From: an uncultured Eubacteriales bacterium
GTDB lineage: Bacteria > Bacillota > Clostridia > Oscillospirales > Acutalibacteraceae
Reading direction: 5' to 3'
DNA length: 7,396 bases
NCBI GenBank assembly: GCA_900321515.1
Contig: ONWI01000155.1
Span: 1-7,396, forward strand
Below the pieces are notes generated by a model. It had not been told where the DNA came from. It saw only the letters and a list, made by a program, of their open reading frames with translations, and did no database searches. Both the position numbers and the translations under genes were made by a program. Numbering within the stretch: the first letter of the stretch is position 1; every line of letters starts with the position of its first letter. Shown here in pieces: positions 1 through 5,871 of this stretch.

Positions 1-15
1 TATAGGGGGATTTAT

Positions 16-273
16 ATGTTTATCAACAAATCGTTCGACGGTAGAAACAACGTGTGCGGCAAAAATGTTGCCGTCATGCGCAAAAAGCTCAACATTTCAC
101 AGCGTGAGCTTGCCGAGCGTATGCAGCTGATGGGCTATGATCTTGACAAAAATGCAATTCAGCGCATTGAATCAGGTCAGCGCTTTGTGACAGATATTGA
201 GGTGCAGGCGCTTGCAAAGGTATTTGACGTAGAGCTTCCCACTCTCTTTGATGAAAATCTGAGTGATGATTGA
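16..273 (+). CDS. XRE/Cro-CI family helix-turn-helix transcriptional regulator (85 aa)
   Basis: A small cytoplasmic DNA-binding protein consisting of little more than one HTH_3/XRE domain at about residues 16-76. The core MRKKLNISQRELAERM is the classic first two helices (a Q-rich turn after the S). The recognition helix follows in DKNAIQRIESGQRFVTD, and the last helices (IEVQALAKVFDVELPTLF) close the five-helix bundle. The insert MGYDLDKN between helix 2 and the recognition helix is typical of a common subtype in Firmicutes. The ATG is preceded by AGGGGGA at 4-10 with a spacing of 5. There is no sensor, oligomerisation or peptidase domain, so a ligand cannot be inferred. Its own promoter lies before the window. 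The target is unknown; no clear palindromic operator was found beside it. The fold assignment is secure, the role is not. Confidence 0.9.
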   Translation: MFINKSFDGRNNVCGKNVAVMRKKLNISQRELAERMQLMGYDLDKNAIQRIESGQRFVTDIEVQALAKVFDVELPTLFDENLSDD

Positions 274-339
274 ATTAAATGTAATAATATAGTGCTTATT
301 AGTCTTTTATCTTAATTATATTCTCAGCAGAATAATCAA

Positions 340-394
340 AAAATAATAAAAAAAGCCGCACTATCAGCAATTTAAAGGTTGACAGTGCGGCTTT
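340..394 (-). terminator. Intrinsic terminator of the NUDIX gene, possibly bidirectional
   Basis: A perfect 11-bp inverted repeat, AAAGCCGCACT (352-362) with AGTGCGGCTTT (384-394), encloses a 21-base loop; after a one-base mismatch the stem continues for about three pairs (TCA/TGA). Read on the minus strand, the stem runs straight into a long U-rich tract (CTTTTTTTATTATTTTTT). This fits a Rho-independent terminator for the leftward NUDIX gene that ends at 441. On the plus strand only three T residues follow the stem, so termination of the regulator gene there would be weaker. The span 274-440 holds nothing else that I can recognise. Confidence 0.85.
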
Positions 395-440
395 GTGAAT
401 ATATAATTGTAATATTGATAGTTTTTTAAATTTATACTTT

Positions 441-1166
441 TTAATAGTATAGATTTTTTCTTATCCAGCTCCGCGCCTGAGCGAGAACCTTCTTGTCGTT
501 GTTGAAACGGAACGTCTTTACTGCAAGGCTGTAATCCGCCCAGATGAAGCGCTCTATCTCGGATTTCTGTATTACGATATCCTCGCCCGGCATTTCGGCG
601 ACAAAGAATATCACCTGTTTGGTTATCCTGCCCTTCGGGTGGTACTCGCTGATTGTGCGGAATCCGTCGAGCGGCTGGATATTGAGTCCGGTCTCCTCGC
701 GTACTTCGCGAACCGCTGTCTGACGTTCGTCTTCGTGAATTTCCATATGCCCCTTTGGGAATCCCCAGTTGTTGCCCTTGCGGTTTTTGATGAGCAGATA
801 CTCCACATTTCCGCTGTGTCTTCGGAATATCACCGCGCCGCAGGATTTTTCGAAAAGACATGTTATCCTTGCGGGGGCAAAATCCCTTCGTCCTGCCAGC
901 ACCTCACGGATGAGAGGCTCATAGATAATGTTTTCCTCTTCGGCGCATATGTAGTAAATCCTGCCGCCGAGCTCAGTGACAGCCATTACACGAACTTTTG
1001 CGGGATTCCTGTCGAGCGGCTTGTCCGGGCTGAATATCAATATATTGTGCAGCACGTTGCCATCGTCAGACGATACGCCGGAATGAACCGTGTAATTCCT
1101 GTCGCAGTAGCTGCCGGTTTGGAATATTTCACGGTTAATCTGCACATTTATCATATTTCCAAGCAA
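441..1166 (-). CDS. NUDIX hydrolase (Ap4A-hydrolase-like) with N-terminal pyrophosphatase-like domain (241 aa)
   Basis: The NUDIX domain fills about residues 106-241. Its Nudix box matches Gx5Ex7REUxEExGU exactly: G139, E145, R153, E154, V155, E157, E158, G160, L161 (numbered from the TTG start). The lead-in KNRKGNNWGFPKGH resembles the bis(5'-nucleosyl)-tetraphosphatase branch, so hydrolysis of dinucleoside polyphosphates or similar nucleoside diphosphate-X substrates, Mg-dependent and cytoplasmic, is the best guess. At 241 residues it is longer than single-domain Ap4A hydrolases, which are near 140-150. Residues 1-105 form an extra domain whose order (GSY, a DG loop, ILIFSPDKPL, then KVRVMAV) recalls small inorganic pyrophosphatases without their acidic residues. 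Start choice: the frame opens at an ATG at 1184, but GGAGGG (1178-1173) lies inside that extension and sits 6 bases before a TTG at 1166. An ATG at 1154 is the other option. The gene faces the regulator at 16-273. Confidence 0.88.
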   Translation of the reverse strand: MLGNMINVQINREIFQTGSYCDRNYTVHSGVSSDDGNVLHNILIFSPDKPLDRNPAKVRVMAVTELGGRIYYICAEEENIIYEPLIREVLAGRRDFAPARITCLFEKSCGAVIFRRHSGNVEYLLIKNRKGNNWGFPKGHMEIHEDERQTAVREVREETGLNIQPLDGFRTISEYHPKGRITKQVIFFVAEMPGEDIVIQKSEIERFIWADYSLAVKTFRFNNDKKVLAQARSWIRKNLYY

Positions 1167-1178
1167 AACATACCCTCC
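1164..1178 (-). promoter_or_regulatory. Ribosome binding site that favours a TTG start for the NUDIX gene
   Basis: On the minus strand GGAGGG (1178-1173) is followed by six bases and then TTG (1166-1164). The upstream in-frame ATG at 1184 would place this site inside the coding region and has no comparable purine run before it. The downstream ATG at 1154 is 18 bases from the site, which is too far. TTG starts are established in Bacillota; the choice here is an inference from spacing. Confidence 0.6.
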
Positions 1179-1207
1179 ATTCATTTGTATTTCACACTAT
1201 GGTTACT

Positions 1208-1235
1208 ATTTTACTACATTCGGCGAAAAATACAA
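1208..1235 (-). promoter_or_regulatory. Candidate sigma-A promoter of the NUDIX gene
   Basis: Reading the minus strand, TTGTAT (1235-1230) and TAAAAT (1213-1208) are separated by 16 bases, a fair match to the -35 and -10 consensus. Transcription would begin near 1201, about 35 bases before the TTG start. The whole region is AT-rich, so chance matches are likely. A second minus-strand TATAAT lies a little further upstream but lacks a good -35. Confidence 0.35.
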
Positions 1236-1291
1236 TATGAGAATTATAGAATTTTCAGTATTTTAAATTTTACGGACGATATTTAATGATA

Positions 1292-1340
1292 TTGACAATA
1301 CTGTTTATATTAATTTGACACTTTTTCACATATTTATATT
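1292..1340. repeat. Two TTGACA...TTTATATT direct repeats in a divergent spacer
   Basis: TTGACA at 1292-1297 is followed by TTTATATT at 1304-1311. The same pair recurs as TTGACA at 1315-1320 and TTTATATT at 1333-1340, with a longer internal spacer. Each TTGACA looks like a perfect -35 hexamer, but neither has a -10 element at 16-18 bases. They may be operator half-sites or chance in an AT-rich spacer. The rest of the divergent spacer (1167-1417) holds the promoter candidates listed separately and nothing else I can recognise. Confidence 0.3.
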
Positions 1341-1372
1341 GCGCGGGATGACCGCTTAAATATAACAAACTG

Positions 1373-1378
1373 TATAAT
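1373..1378 (+). promoter_or_regulatory. Candidate -10 element of the YhfC-like gene
   Basis: A perfect TATAAT lies 27 bases before the ribosome site at 1406. The best -35 candidate is ATGACC (1348-1353), with a long 19-base spacer, so either the promoter is activator-dependent or this is a chance match. Transcription would begin near 1385. Confidence 0.3.
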
Positions 1379-1417
1379 ATGAATCAATTATTTTATTCAA
1401 AAAACGGAGGACAAAAA

Positions 1418-2254
1418 ATGCTTCAAGTTTCAATGGGTTCGCTCGTTTCGCTGGTTATTTTAATGCTGATATGCTTTGTACTGCCATTTGCGTTATTTTA
1501 TGTGCTTTACCGCTATGCCGACGGCAGGCTGAAAACCCTGCTTATCGGCGCTGCGGCATACATAGTGTGCGGCGTGGTTGCGGATACATTAATTGCGTTA
1601 TTGCTTGACAAGATTGGCGGAATCAACACTAACGGCGCAATTTATATGATCTATGCCGCAGTTTTTTCACCCGTATGCTTTATTCTCTTAAATTATTTGA
1701 TTATCAAGCGCTTTGGCGCGGACAATATGAAGACCACCGGAGATTCAATTATGTATTCTCTGGGATACTCCAGCGCGTATAATATCCTCTCCACAGGAAT
1801 TATCGCGGTAATGTATTTTCTGTCACTGGTTGATATCAAGGGCCGTGAAGACAGTTTCCTGGTGGTGAGCGACGCCAATTATATAAGCGCGTCAAATACC
1901 GTCAGCGGCAGCAACATTGTCAATGAGTCTGTCTATAAAGAAATGGTAAGGCTATGCAGTGAGCCTGTGAGCTACTATATGACTTTTATGGTAAACTGTC
2001 TGTGGGCGGTAGCCGTTTATGCGGCTCTGATGGTGGTTGTCTGGCTTGCTGTCAAAAAACAGAAAAAGCTGCTGCTCTTGGCTTTTGCCTTTGTAATCAG
2101 GCTGTTTGTCACTTTGCCTGATATATTCAAGCGCTTCAATGTCATAGGAAACCAATGGGTATTGCAGCTGGTCTCTGTAATAATACTGGTCATTGTATGG
2201 GCTGCCGCGATATTCTGCCGCAGTACGTTTATTGACAGCGAGGACGCTTGTTGA
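1418..2254 (+). CDS. YhfC-family integral membrane protein, apparently without protease residues (278 aa)
   Basis: A multi-pass membrane protein with hydrophobic segments at about residues 9-31, 40-63, 75-97, 111-137, 185-211, 217-234 and 247-267. The opening MLQVSMGSLVSL, the segment lengths and the cytoplasmic-type loop after IIKRF match the YhfC family (Pfam DUF2324, putative intramembrane metalloproteases). As I recall the family, segment 3 carries an F-EE--R motif and segment 4 a GHGGIE motif. Here the matching positions read F-S84-P85-V-C-F88 and G116-Y117-S-S-A-Y121, so glutamates, arginine and histidine all appear lost. A polar stretch (about 139-182, Ser/Asn-rich) interrupts the second half. 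The ATG at 1418 is chosen because GGAGG (1406-1410) sits 7 bases before it; an earlier in-frame ATG at 1379 has no ribosome site. The gene may be co-transcribed with the one starting at 2353 (98-base gap). The function is unknown and a catalytic role is unlikely. Confidence 0.78.
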   Translation: MLQVSMGSLVSLVILMLICFVLPFALFYVLYRYADGRLKTLLIGAAAYIVCGVVADTLIALLLDKIGGINTNGAIYMIYAAVFSPVCFILLNYLIIKRFGADNMKTTGDSIMYSLGYSSAYNILSTGIIAVMYFLSLVDIKGREDSFLVVSDANYISASNTVSGSNIVNESVYKEMVRLCSEPVSYYMTFMVNCLWAVAVYAALMVVVWLAVKKQKKLLLLAFAFVIRLFVTLPDIFKRFNVIGNQWVLQLVSVIILVIVWAAAIFCRSTFIDSEDAC

Positions 2255-2311
2255 TGCCGGCAGTATTGCCTTATGCACATATTTTTATCAAAGTTACTTC
2301 ATGAACCACTT

Positions 2312-2333
2312 TTCAACAGCCATGTTGGTTGAA
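2312..2333 (+). other. Two mutually exclusive small hairpins before the 2353 start
   Basis: TTCAAC (2312-2317) can pair with GTTGAA (2328-2333), or CAACA (2314-2318) can pair with TGTTG (2323-2327) around a GCCA loop. Both lie just upstream of the ribosome site AAGGA (2341-2345) of the next gene. They are short and there is no U-tract, so this is not a terminator. A role in controlling translation is only a possibility. Confidence 0.25.
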
Positions 2334-2352
2334 TATCGGGAAGGAATAAGCC

Positions 2353-4329
2353 GTGAACTATTTTATTGACCGCAAAAGAATGGGAATAGCCGAGATTTTT
2401 TCGGGAATGCACCCGATCTTCTCGCCGTCTAACGATATGAATGCAAAGGATACAGTGAGACTGATGTGCGAACAGAGCTTCCGCACACGCGCAAAAATAG
2501 CCTCCGGCATCAACCGTGCGATAAGCAGACTGACACAGGACAGCACAGTGGATGTTGAGGATTATCTCAACGACGACATTAAAAACCTGTCTGAAAACCC
2601 GGTCAGGGCTGATAATCTCAACGATCTGCTTCCGTTCATGAAGTGGCTGGAGGAACTTCACCGCGTCAATTCTCTGGCGGTGGAGAGAAGTCAGTACAGC
2701 CTCAACGATGCGGCAAATCATATGGATCGCGCGGCAGGTGAATTGCTGCGAAGCTGTTCAAGTAATATGATGTGGCAAAATATCACCTTTATTCAGGAAA
2801 ACGGAGGACTTCTTCTTAATCTTACCGAGCGTTTCTGGGGAAAGGCGGGGCTTTTCTTCCCGGATGTCGAAACCGTCTTTGAGGGCACATTTCCGTTGGT
2901 CGGAATGCTCTTTTGCGTTGAAGCGGAACATACCGATTCGGGCTTTGAATTCAGTTTTGTAGTCAACGTGGAATTCGGTACCGACGACATGGAACTTCGC
3001 ACGCTGCAGAATCGCAACTGGTTGAGGCTTACATTCAAATGCGGAAGTCCGGAGCTGAGGCTCTCGCTTTTTGACTACGGAAAATACCTTCTTGATTTCG
3101 GTAAGTGCGGACATGGATTTATCGAAGACTGGTGCAGTGAAGCTATAAGCAAGGAACAGTCGTTAGGCAATCCCTCTATGTCGGAAAAAGAACAGGAACT
3201 TCTTCCGCTTACAAAAATTCTGCGAATAGCATATCAGATTGCTGATGTGTTTGTGTTCGGGGATGGAGATCATTCTCCCTCAGATGTAGCCATTCCTGGA
3301 AAGATACTCGAACTGCTCGGAAATCGCTACAGATTTTCTCTGTATGAAAAACTATTCAAGGAAACGGGACAGCAGGATCTTTATGATCTGCTTGCCGAAG
3401 CGGTTGACGCTTGGGGCGAGGATGATATGGAGGCTATTTCCAATGAAATGTGGAATTTTGCCCGTATGCTTCATGCCAAAGAGCGCGAGGATTCTGTGCG
3501 TGAATTCTATGACAGATTAATTCGTATGATGCTCGATTGTACATCCGAATTTGAAGGAATAAGCAGACTGTACGGCACATATTCAGAGGCAGAGAAAAGA
3601 ATGCGCTCAATCATAGAGCCGAAGCTGACCGAGAACGGGTTTACCGGAAGCTATCCTCATTACCGGAGGCGCAAAGGCAAAAAGGGCGAGTACATCAGTG
3701 TTCTGACTTCAAATGTCAACAAACGCACTGTAAATGGCATTATGACGTATTATTTCTCGATATCCGCCGCCGTTAAGCGTCTGGAACGCCGCGGAAAGCG
3801 CAAGTCAGCCGAATATTTTGTCTCAGGAGTGCCGTTTGAAAGCACAACCGCCGAGGACTGCGCCATTGTGTATGACAAACACACAAAATATGCCGAGCTT
3901 GGCGGAATATTCGATGATGAGAGTGCGGAGATAAATATTGACATATTCGAGGGGATTGCTGACGAAAATCCGACCGCGGACACTGCGGACGGATTGCTTA
4001 AATATGTGGATGTGGCTCTCGACGCATTCAAAGGCAGAAAAATGCCGGGTTGGTACCGTAAAAAGCGCCGCAAATCGTCTGTCAGGTATAAAAACGAGAT
4101 AACGATAAGCGGCACAATTATGAAATATCTGCCTTTTGGTCTGTATATTGCGGCTCTGGTAATGGGATCTTATGTGGTTTGTGACAGATTCTTCGATGTA
4201 AACCAATACATCCCCGCTGCGGATGAGAGAACGGCACTGGTATTCTCGCTGCTTATAGGATTTATGCTGACGATTGTAATTACCGCTCTGCGAATGAGGT
4301 CGCTCCGCAAACGCATATGGAGGTATTGA
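2353..4329 (+). CDS. Uncharacterised 658-aa protein with a C-terminal two-helix membrane anchor
   Basis: I do not recognise this gene. The GTG start is supported by AAGGA (2341-2345) seven bases upstream; there is no signal peptide. Residues 1-135 look helical and charged. About 140-260 look beta-rich (alternating hydrophobics such as FEFSFVVNVEFG and LRLTFKCGSPELRLSLF) with several cysteines (C188, C230, C252, C261). About 280-400 are helical again. About 412-560 form a second mixed domain containing a basic patch (YRRRKGKKGEY, 437-447). A strongly basic juncture (KKRRK, 570s) precedes two transmembrane helices at about 592-610 and 628-647, and the tail ends RMRSLRKRIWRY. The positive charges place both termini inside, so the bulk is cytoplasmic and hung from the membrane by a hairpin. 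The order IEPKLTENGF then a strand-rich region faintly recalls DUF4304-like domains, but I would not assign it. It follows the YhfC-like gene and may share its transcript. Its stop is three bases from the end of the opposing operon. Confidence 0.85.
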   Translation: MNYFIDRKRMGIAEIFSGMHPIFSPSNDMNAKDTVRLMCEQSFRTRAKIASGINRAISRLTQDSTVDVEDYLNDDIKNLSENPVRADNLNDLLPFMKWLEELHRVNSLAVERSQYSLNDAANHMDRAAGELLRSCSSNMMWQNITFIQENGGLLLNLTERFWGKAGLFFPDVETVFEGTFPLVGMLFCVEAEHTDSGFEFSFVVNVEFGTDDMELRTLQNRNWLRLTFKCGSPELRLSLFDYGKYLLDFGKCGHGFIEDWCSEAISKEQSLGNPSMSEKEQELLPLTKILRIAYQIADVFVFGDGDHSPSDVAIPGKILELLGNRYRFSLYEKLFKETGQQDLYDLLAEAVDAWGEDDMEAISNEMWNFARMLHAKEREDSVREFYDRLIRMMLDCTSEFEGISRLYGTYSEAEKRMRSIIEPKLTENGFTGSYPHYRRRKGKKGEYISVLTSNVNKRTVNGIMTYYFSISAAVKRLERRGKRKSAEYFVSGVPFESTTAEDCAIVYDKHTKYAELGGIFDDESAEINIDIFEGIADENPTADTADGLLKYVDVALDAFKGRKMPGWYRKKRRKSSVRYKNEITISGTIMKYLPFGLYIAALVMGSYVVCDRFFDVNQYIPAADERTALVFSLLIGFMLTIVITALRMRSLRKRIWRY

Positions 4330-4332
4330 CGA

Positions 4333-4653
4333 TCACATCAGAATGTACAACAAGGCAAATATCAGCCGTTCGTCGGCGCTTTCTCTCATCAGCAGGAGCA
4401 ATATCGCGGTAATAAGCGCGCGTTCGGTCTCTTCCTGAGATATTTCAGGTTTTTTGATTATTTGTTTATCTGTTTGTGGAATGACAGGCTTGGTTTCGGT
4501 TTCGCACAACGGCGAATCCCCGGCTGCGTCCATTGCGACGGGCAGTTCAGAAGATTCTGAATGGCGCATTGCCGCCTGTGCTCGTCGCTGCATTTCCATC
4601 ACCCTTATTGCCGCGTCGCGCTGCATCTGCGCAAAGCTCTCGAATTGCTGCAT
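4333..4653 (-). CDS. Small helical protein with hydrophobic C-terminus, third gene of operon (106 aa)
   Basis: Function unknown. Residues 1-30 form an amphipathic Gln/Met/Arg/Ala-rich helix (MQQFESFAQMQRDAAIRVME). About 31-72 are polar and probably disordered. The end (about 77-106) is strongly hydrophobic, with two short helices, ITAILLLLM and LIFALLYILM, split by the polar RESADER; the chain stops right after the second. I recall similar C-termini in small uncharacterised Clostridia proteins, but cannot check it here. The hydrophobic pair could insert in a membrane as a hairpin or be an assembly interface. The ribosome site GAGGTGA overlaps the TGA of the preceding gene and lies close before the ATG, so translation is probably coupled. 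The opposite strand is also open (4454-4891), but this strand has the ribosome sites and gene chain. Confidence 0.8.
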   Translation of the reverse strand: MQQFESFAQMQRDAAIRVMEMQRRAQAAMRHSESSELPVAMDAAGDSPLCETETKPVIPQTDKQIIKKPEISQEETERALITAILLLLMRESADERLIFALLYILM

Positions 4654-4662
4654 ATATTCACC

Positions 4663-5028
4663 TCATGATTTTTCTTCTTCATGGCCGGATTGTCTGAGAA
4701 GCGGTATTACCCGCATTATTGACACTATTCTGTCGGCTTCCTCCGCTCTTTTGAGCCTTGCACCGCTCAGATACGGCTTCAGCGCGTGGATAAGGCGCGT
4801 CATGTCGTCTTCCTCTTTGAGTTTGCCCAGAAGCGGAGCAAGTTTATTTATTGCCGGAGTAAGCCCGGAGAGATTTTCGGAAGCGTTTTGAGTGACTGTG
4901 CCGTGTTCTTCGCTTCCTGAGCTCAGCTCAGAGGTTTCAATACCCAGTTGACGCGCTGTTTCCTTCAGCTTTGCCATTGAATCCGGGTCGCTCAGCACTG
5001 AGCCGAGAAGTTCGCCGATGTTCTCCAT
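4663..5028 (-). CDS. Small acidic helical protein, second gene of operon (121 aa)
   Basis: Function unknown. An N-terminal helical piece (about 1-30) contains LLGSVLSDPDSMAKLKETAR. A polar Ser/Glu/Asn linker (about 34-50) follows, then a helical C-terminal part (52-113) with the segments LAPLLGKLKEEDD, LIHALKPYLSGARLKRAEEA and IMRVIPLLRQSG. The layout 'DP..M..L...A' then 'L+ALKPYLS.+R..+...A..+++++.++PLL' matches, from memory, a family of short Clostridia proteins of unknown role. No signal peptide and no clear transmembrane segment. AGGAGG, which overlaps the TGA stop of the upstream gene, stands 10 bases before the ATG; this tight coupling indicates that the operon products are made together, probably as partners. 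Confidence 0.82.
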   Translation of the reverse strand: MENIGELLGSVLSDPDSMAKLKETARQLGIETSELSSGSEEHGTVTQNASENLSGLTPAINKLAPLLGKLKEEDDMTRLIHALKPYLSGARLKRAEEADRIVSIMRVIPLLRQSGHEEEKS

Positions 5029-5043
5029 AATTTGTCAGCCTCC

Positions 5044-5280
5044 TCAGCCCTTTAGTTTTTTGAGCAATGCCTGCGCTTTGGGCGTTGACATTATTTGCTT
5101 CAGTGCCTGTTTGTCATTCAATATGGCGCTTATCCCGGCGATATCGCTTTCGGTGAGTCTGCCAAGAGCCTGCGCCACAGCGGGATTTTCCTGAGCCGCT
5201 TTTCGTATTTTTTCAGAGGCGTCGTTTCCCGCGCCGGTTTCTCTGAGCAGTATGTCCAGCTTATTGCTTTTATTTTGCAT
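5044..5280 (-). CDS. Small basic helical protein, first gene of operon (78 aa)
   Basis: Function unknown. The protein is entirely helical in character and has no membrane segment. Residues 1-22 are polar (MQNKSNKLDILLRETGAGND). Two short helical blocks follow, KIRKAAQENPAVAQALGRL and the C-terminal LNDKQALKQIMSTPKAQALL with a KKLKG end. The second block resembles the start of the next gene's product ('L-[SN]-D-x-x-x-[LM]-x-x-[LI]'), so the two proteins may share a fold. The ATG is preceded by AAAGGA (5298-5293) at a spacing of 12. Start and strand are supported by the two coupled genes behind it. Divergent from the phosphoesterase gene at 5380, with a 99-base shared spacer. Confidence 0.8.
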   Translation of the reverse strand: MQNKSNKLDILLRETGAGNDASEKIRKAAQENPAVAQALGRLTESDIAGISAILNDKQALKQIMSTPKAQALLKKLKG

Positions 5281-5303
5281 TTTCCGTCACTGTCCTTTGT
5301 AAA

Positions 5304-5331
5304 AATATATGCTTCAATAGGCATATTATTC
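5304..5331 (-). promoter_or_regulatory. Candidate sigma-E-like (or weak sigma-A) promoter of the small-protein operon
   Basis: On the minus strand GAATAAT (5331-5325) and CATATATT (5311-5304) are 13 bases apart. Compared with the sporulation sigma-E consensus of Bacillus (KMATATT, then CATACANT) they match 6 of 7 and 7 of 8 positions. The same -10 region also reads TATATT, a sigma-A -10 without a good -35. A start about 7 bases downstream would put the ribosome site at the very 5' end of the message, which is a weakness. The spacer is AT-rich. Confidence 0.3.
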
Positions 5332-5379
5332 ATAGATGAGCGTAAATGTTACATTATCAGCAAAGGAGCTTTTGCTATC

Positions 5380-5871
5380 ATGAAAATACTTGTAATGTCA
5401 GACAGCCACGGCAGACGCGACCTTGTGCATAAATGCATCGAACAGCATCCCGATACGCAGGTCGTTCTTTTTCTTGGCGATGTGCTTATTGACATAAAGG
5501 GAATGGAAAAGATTTTCCCGGAAAAGCAGTTCTATTATGTAAGGGGAAACTGCGACTATGGCAGTGATATACCGGCCGAGCAGTTTATTACGCTGCAAGG
5601 CACCGGAATACTGCTTACTCATGGTCACGCTCACGGGGTGAAGTACGGCATTAACGCTCTGACGGGCTACGCACGCAAAATAGGCGCCAAGATAGCGCTT
5701 TACGGACATACACATATTCCATATAATGTGTATCATGACGGTGTATATGTCCTTAATCCAGGGTCTATTGCTTATCCTCGCGACGGCAGCAGACAGTCTT
5801 ACGGTCTTATTGAGATTGTTCCGCAGGGAATTCTCACAAACACTCCGGTCTTTGATCAATTCAGAAAGTGA
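5380..5871 (+). CDS. yfcE: YfcE/MJ0936-type metallophosphoesterase (163 aa)
   Basis: A single calcineurin-like phosphoesterase domain of the YfcE family's usual length. All dinuclear metal-site motifs are present in order: D8 and H10 (MSDSHG), D34 (FLGDV), N57 (VRGNCD), H81 (LTHGH), then H110 and H112 (YGHTH), followed by LNPGSIAYPRDG, typical of this family. Members are Mn-dependent cytoplasmic phosphodiesterases; the natural substrate is generally unsettled. The frame is open upstream to 5095, but AGGAG (5364-5368) lies 11 bases before the ATG at 5380 and the conserved fold starts right there (MKILVMSDSHG). It is divergent from the small-protein operon, and no clear promoter of its own could be fixed in the 99-base spacer. 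No terminator is evident after it. The family assignment is very secure. Confidence 0.95.
   Translation: MKILVMSDSHGRRDLVHKCIEQHPDTQVVLFLGDVLIDIKGMEKIFPEKQFYYVRGNCDYGSDIPAEQFITLQGTGILLTHGHAHGVKYGINALTGYARKIGAKIALYGHTHIPYNVYHDGVYVLNPGSIAYPRDGSRQSYGLIEIVPQGILTNTPVFDQFRK

Noticed and set aside
639..1286. 215-residue open frame on the plus strand opposite the NUDIX gene
   Set aside because: No ribosome site, no recognisable domain; the opposite strand holds a perfect Nudix box, so this is a shadow.
1315..1340. TTGACA with TATATT as a sigma-A promoter for the YhfC-like gene
   Set aside because: The spacer is only 14 bases, too short for normal sigma-A promoters.
1379..1417. Earlier ATG for the YhfC-like gene
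   Set aside because: It immediately follows a TATAAT and has no ribosome site, while GGAGG stands correctly before the ATG at 1418.
2301..2369. Possible 22-residue leader peptide (ATG at 2301) overlapping the 2353 start
   Set aside because: No ribosome site before it and no regulatory codon run; chance is more likely.
4454..4891. 145-residue plus-strand open frame over the small-protein operon
   Set aside because: Ser/Cys-rich composition typical of an antisense shadow; the minus-strand genes have coupled ribosome sites.
5095..5379. N-terminal extension of the phosphoesterase frame
   Set aside because: It overlaps the divergent 78-residue gene, has no ribosome site, and the conserved fold begins at the ATG at 5380.
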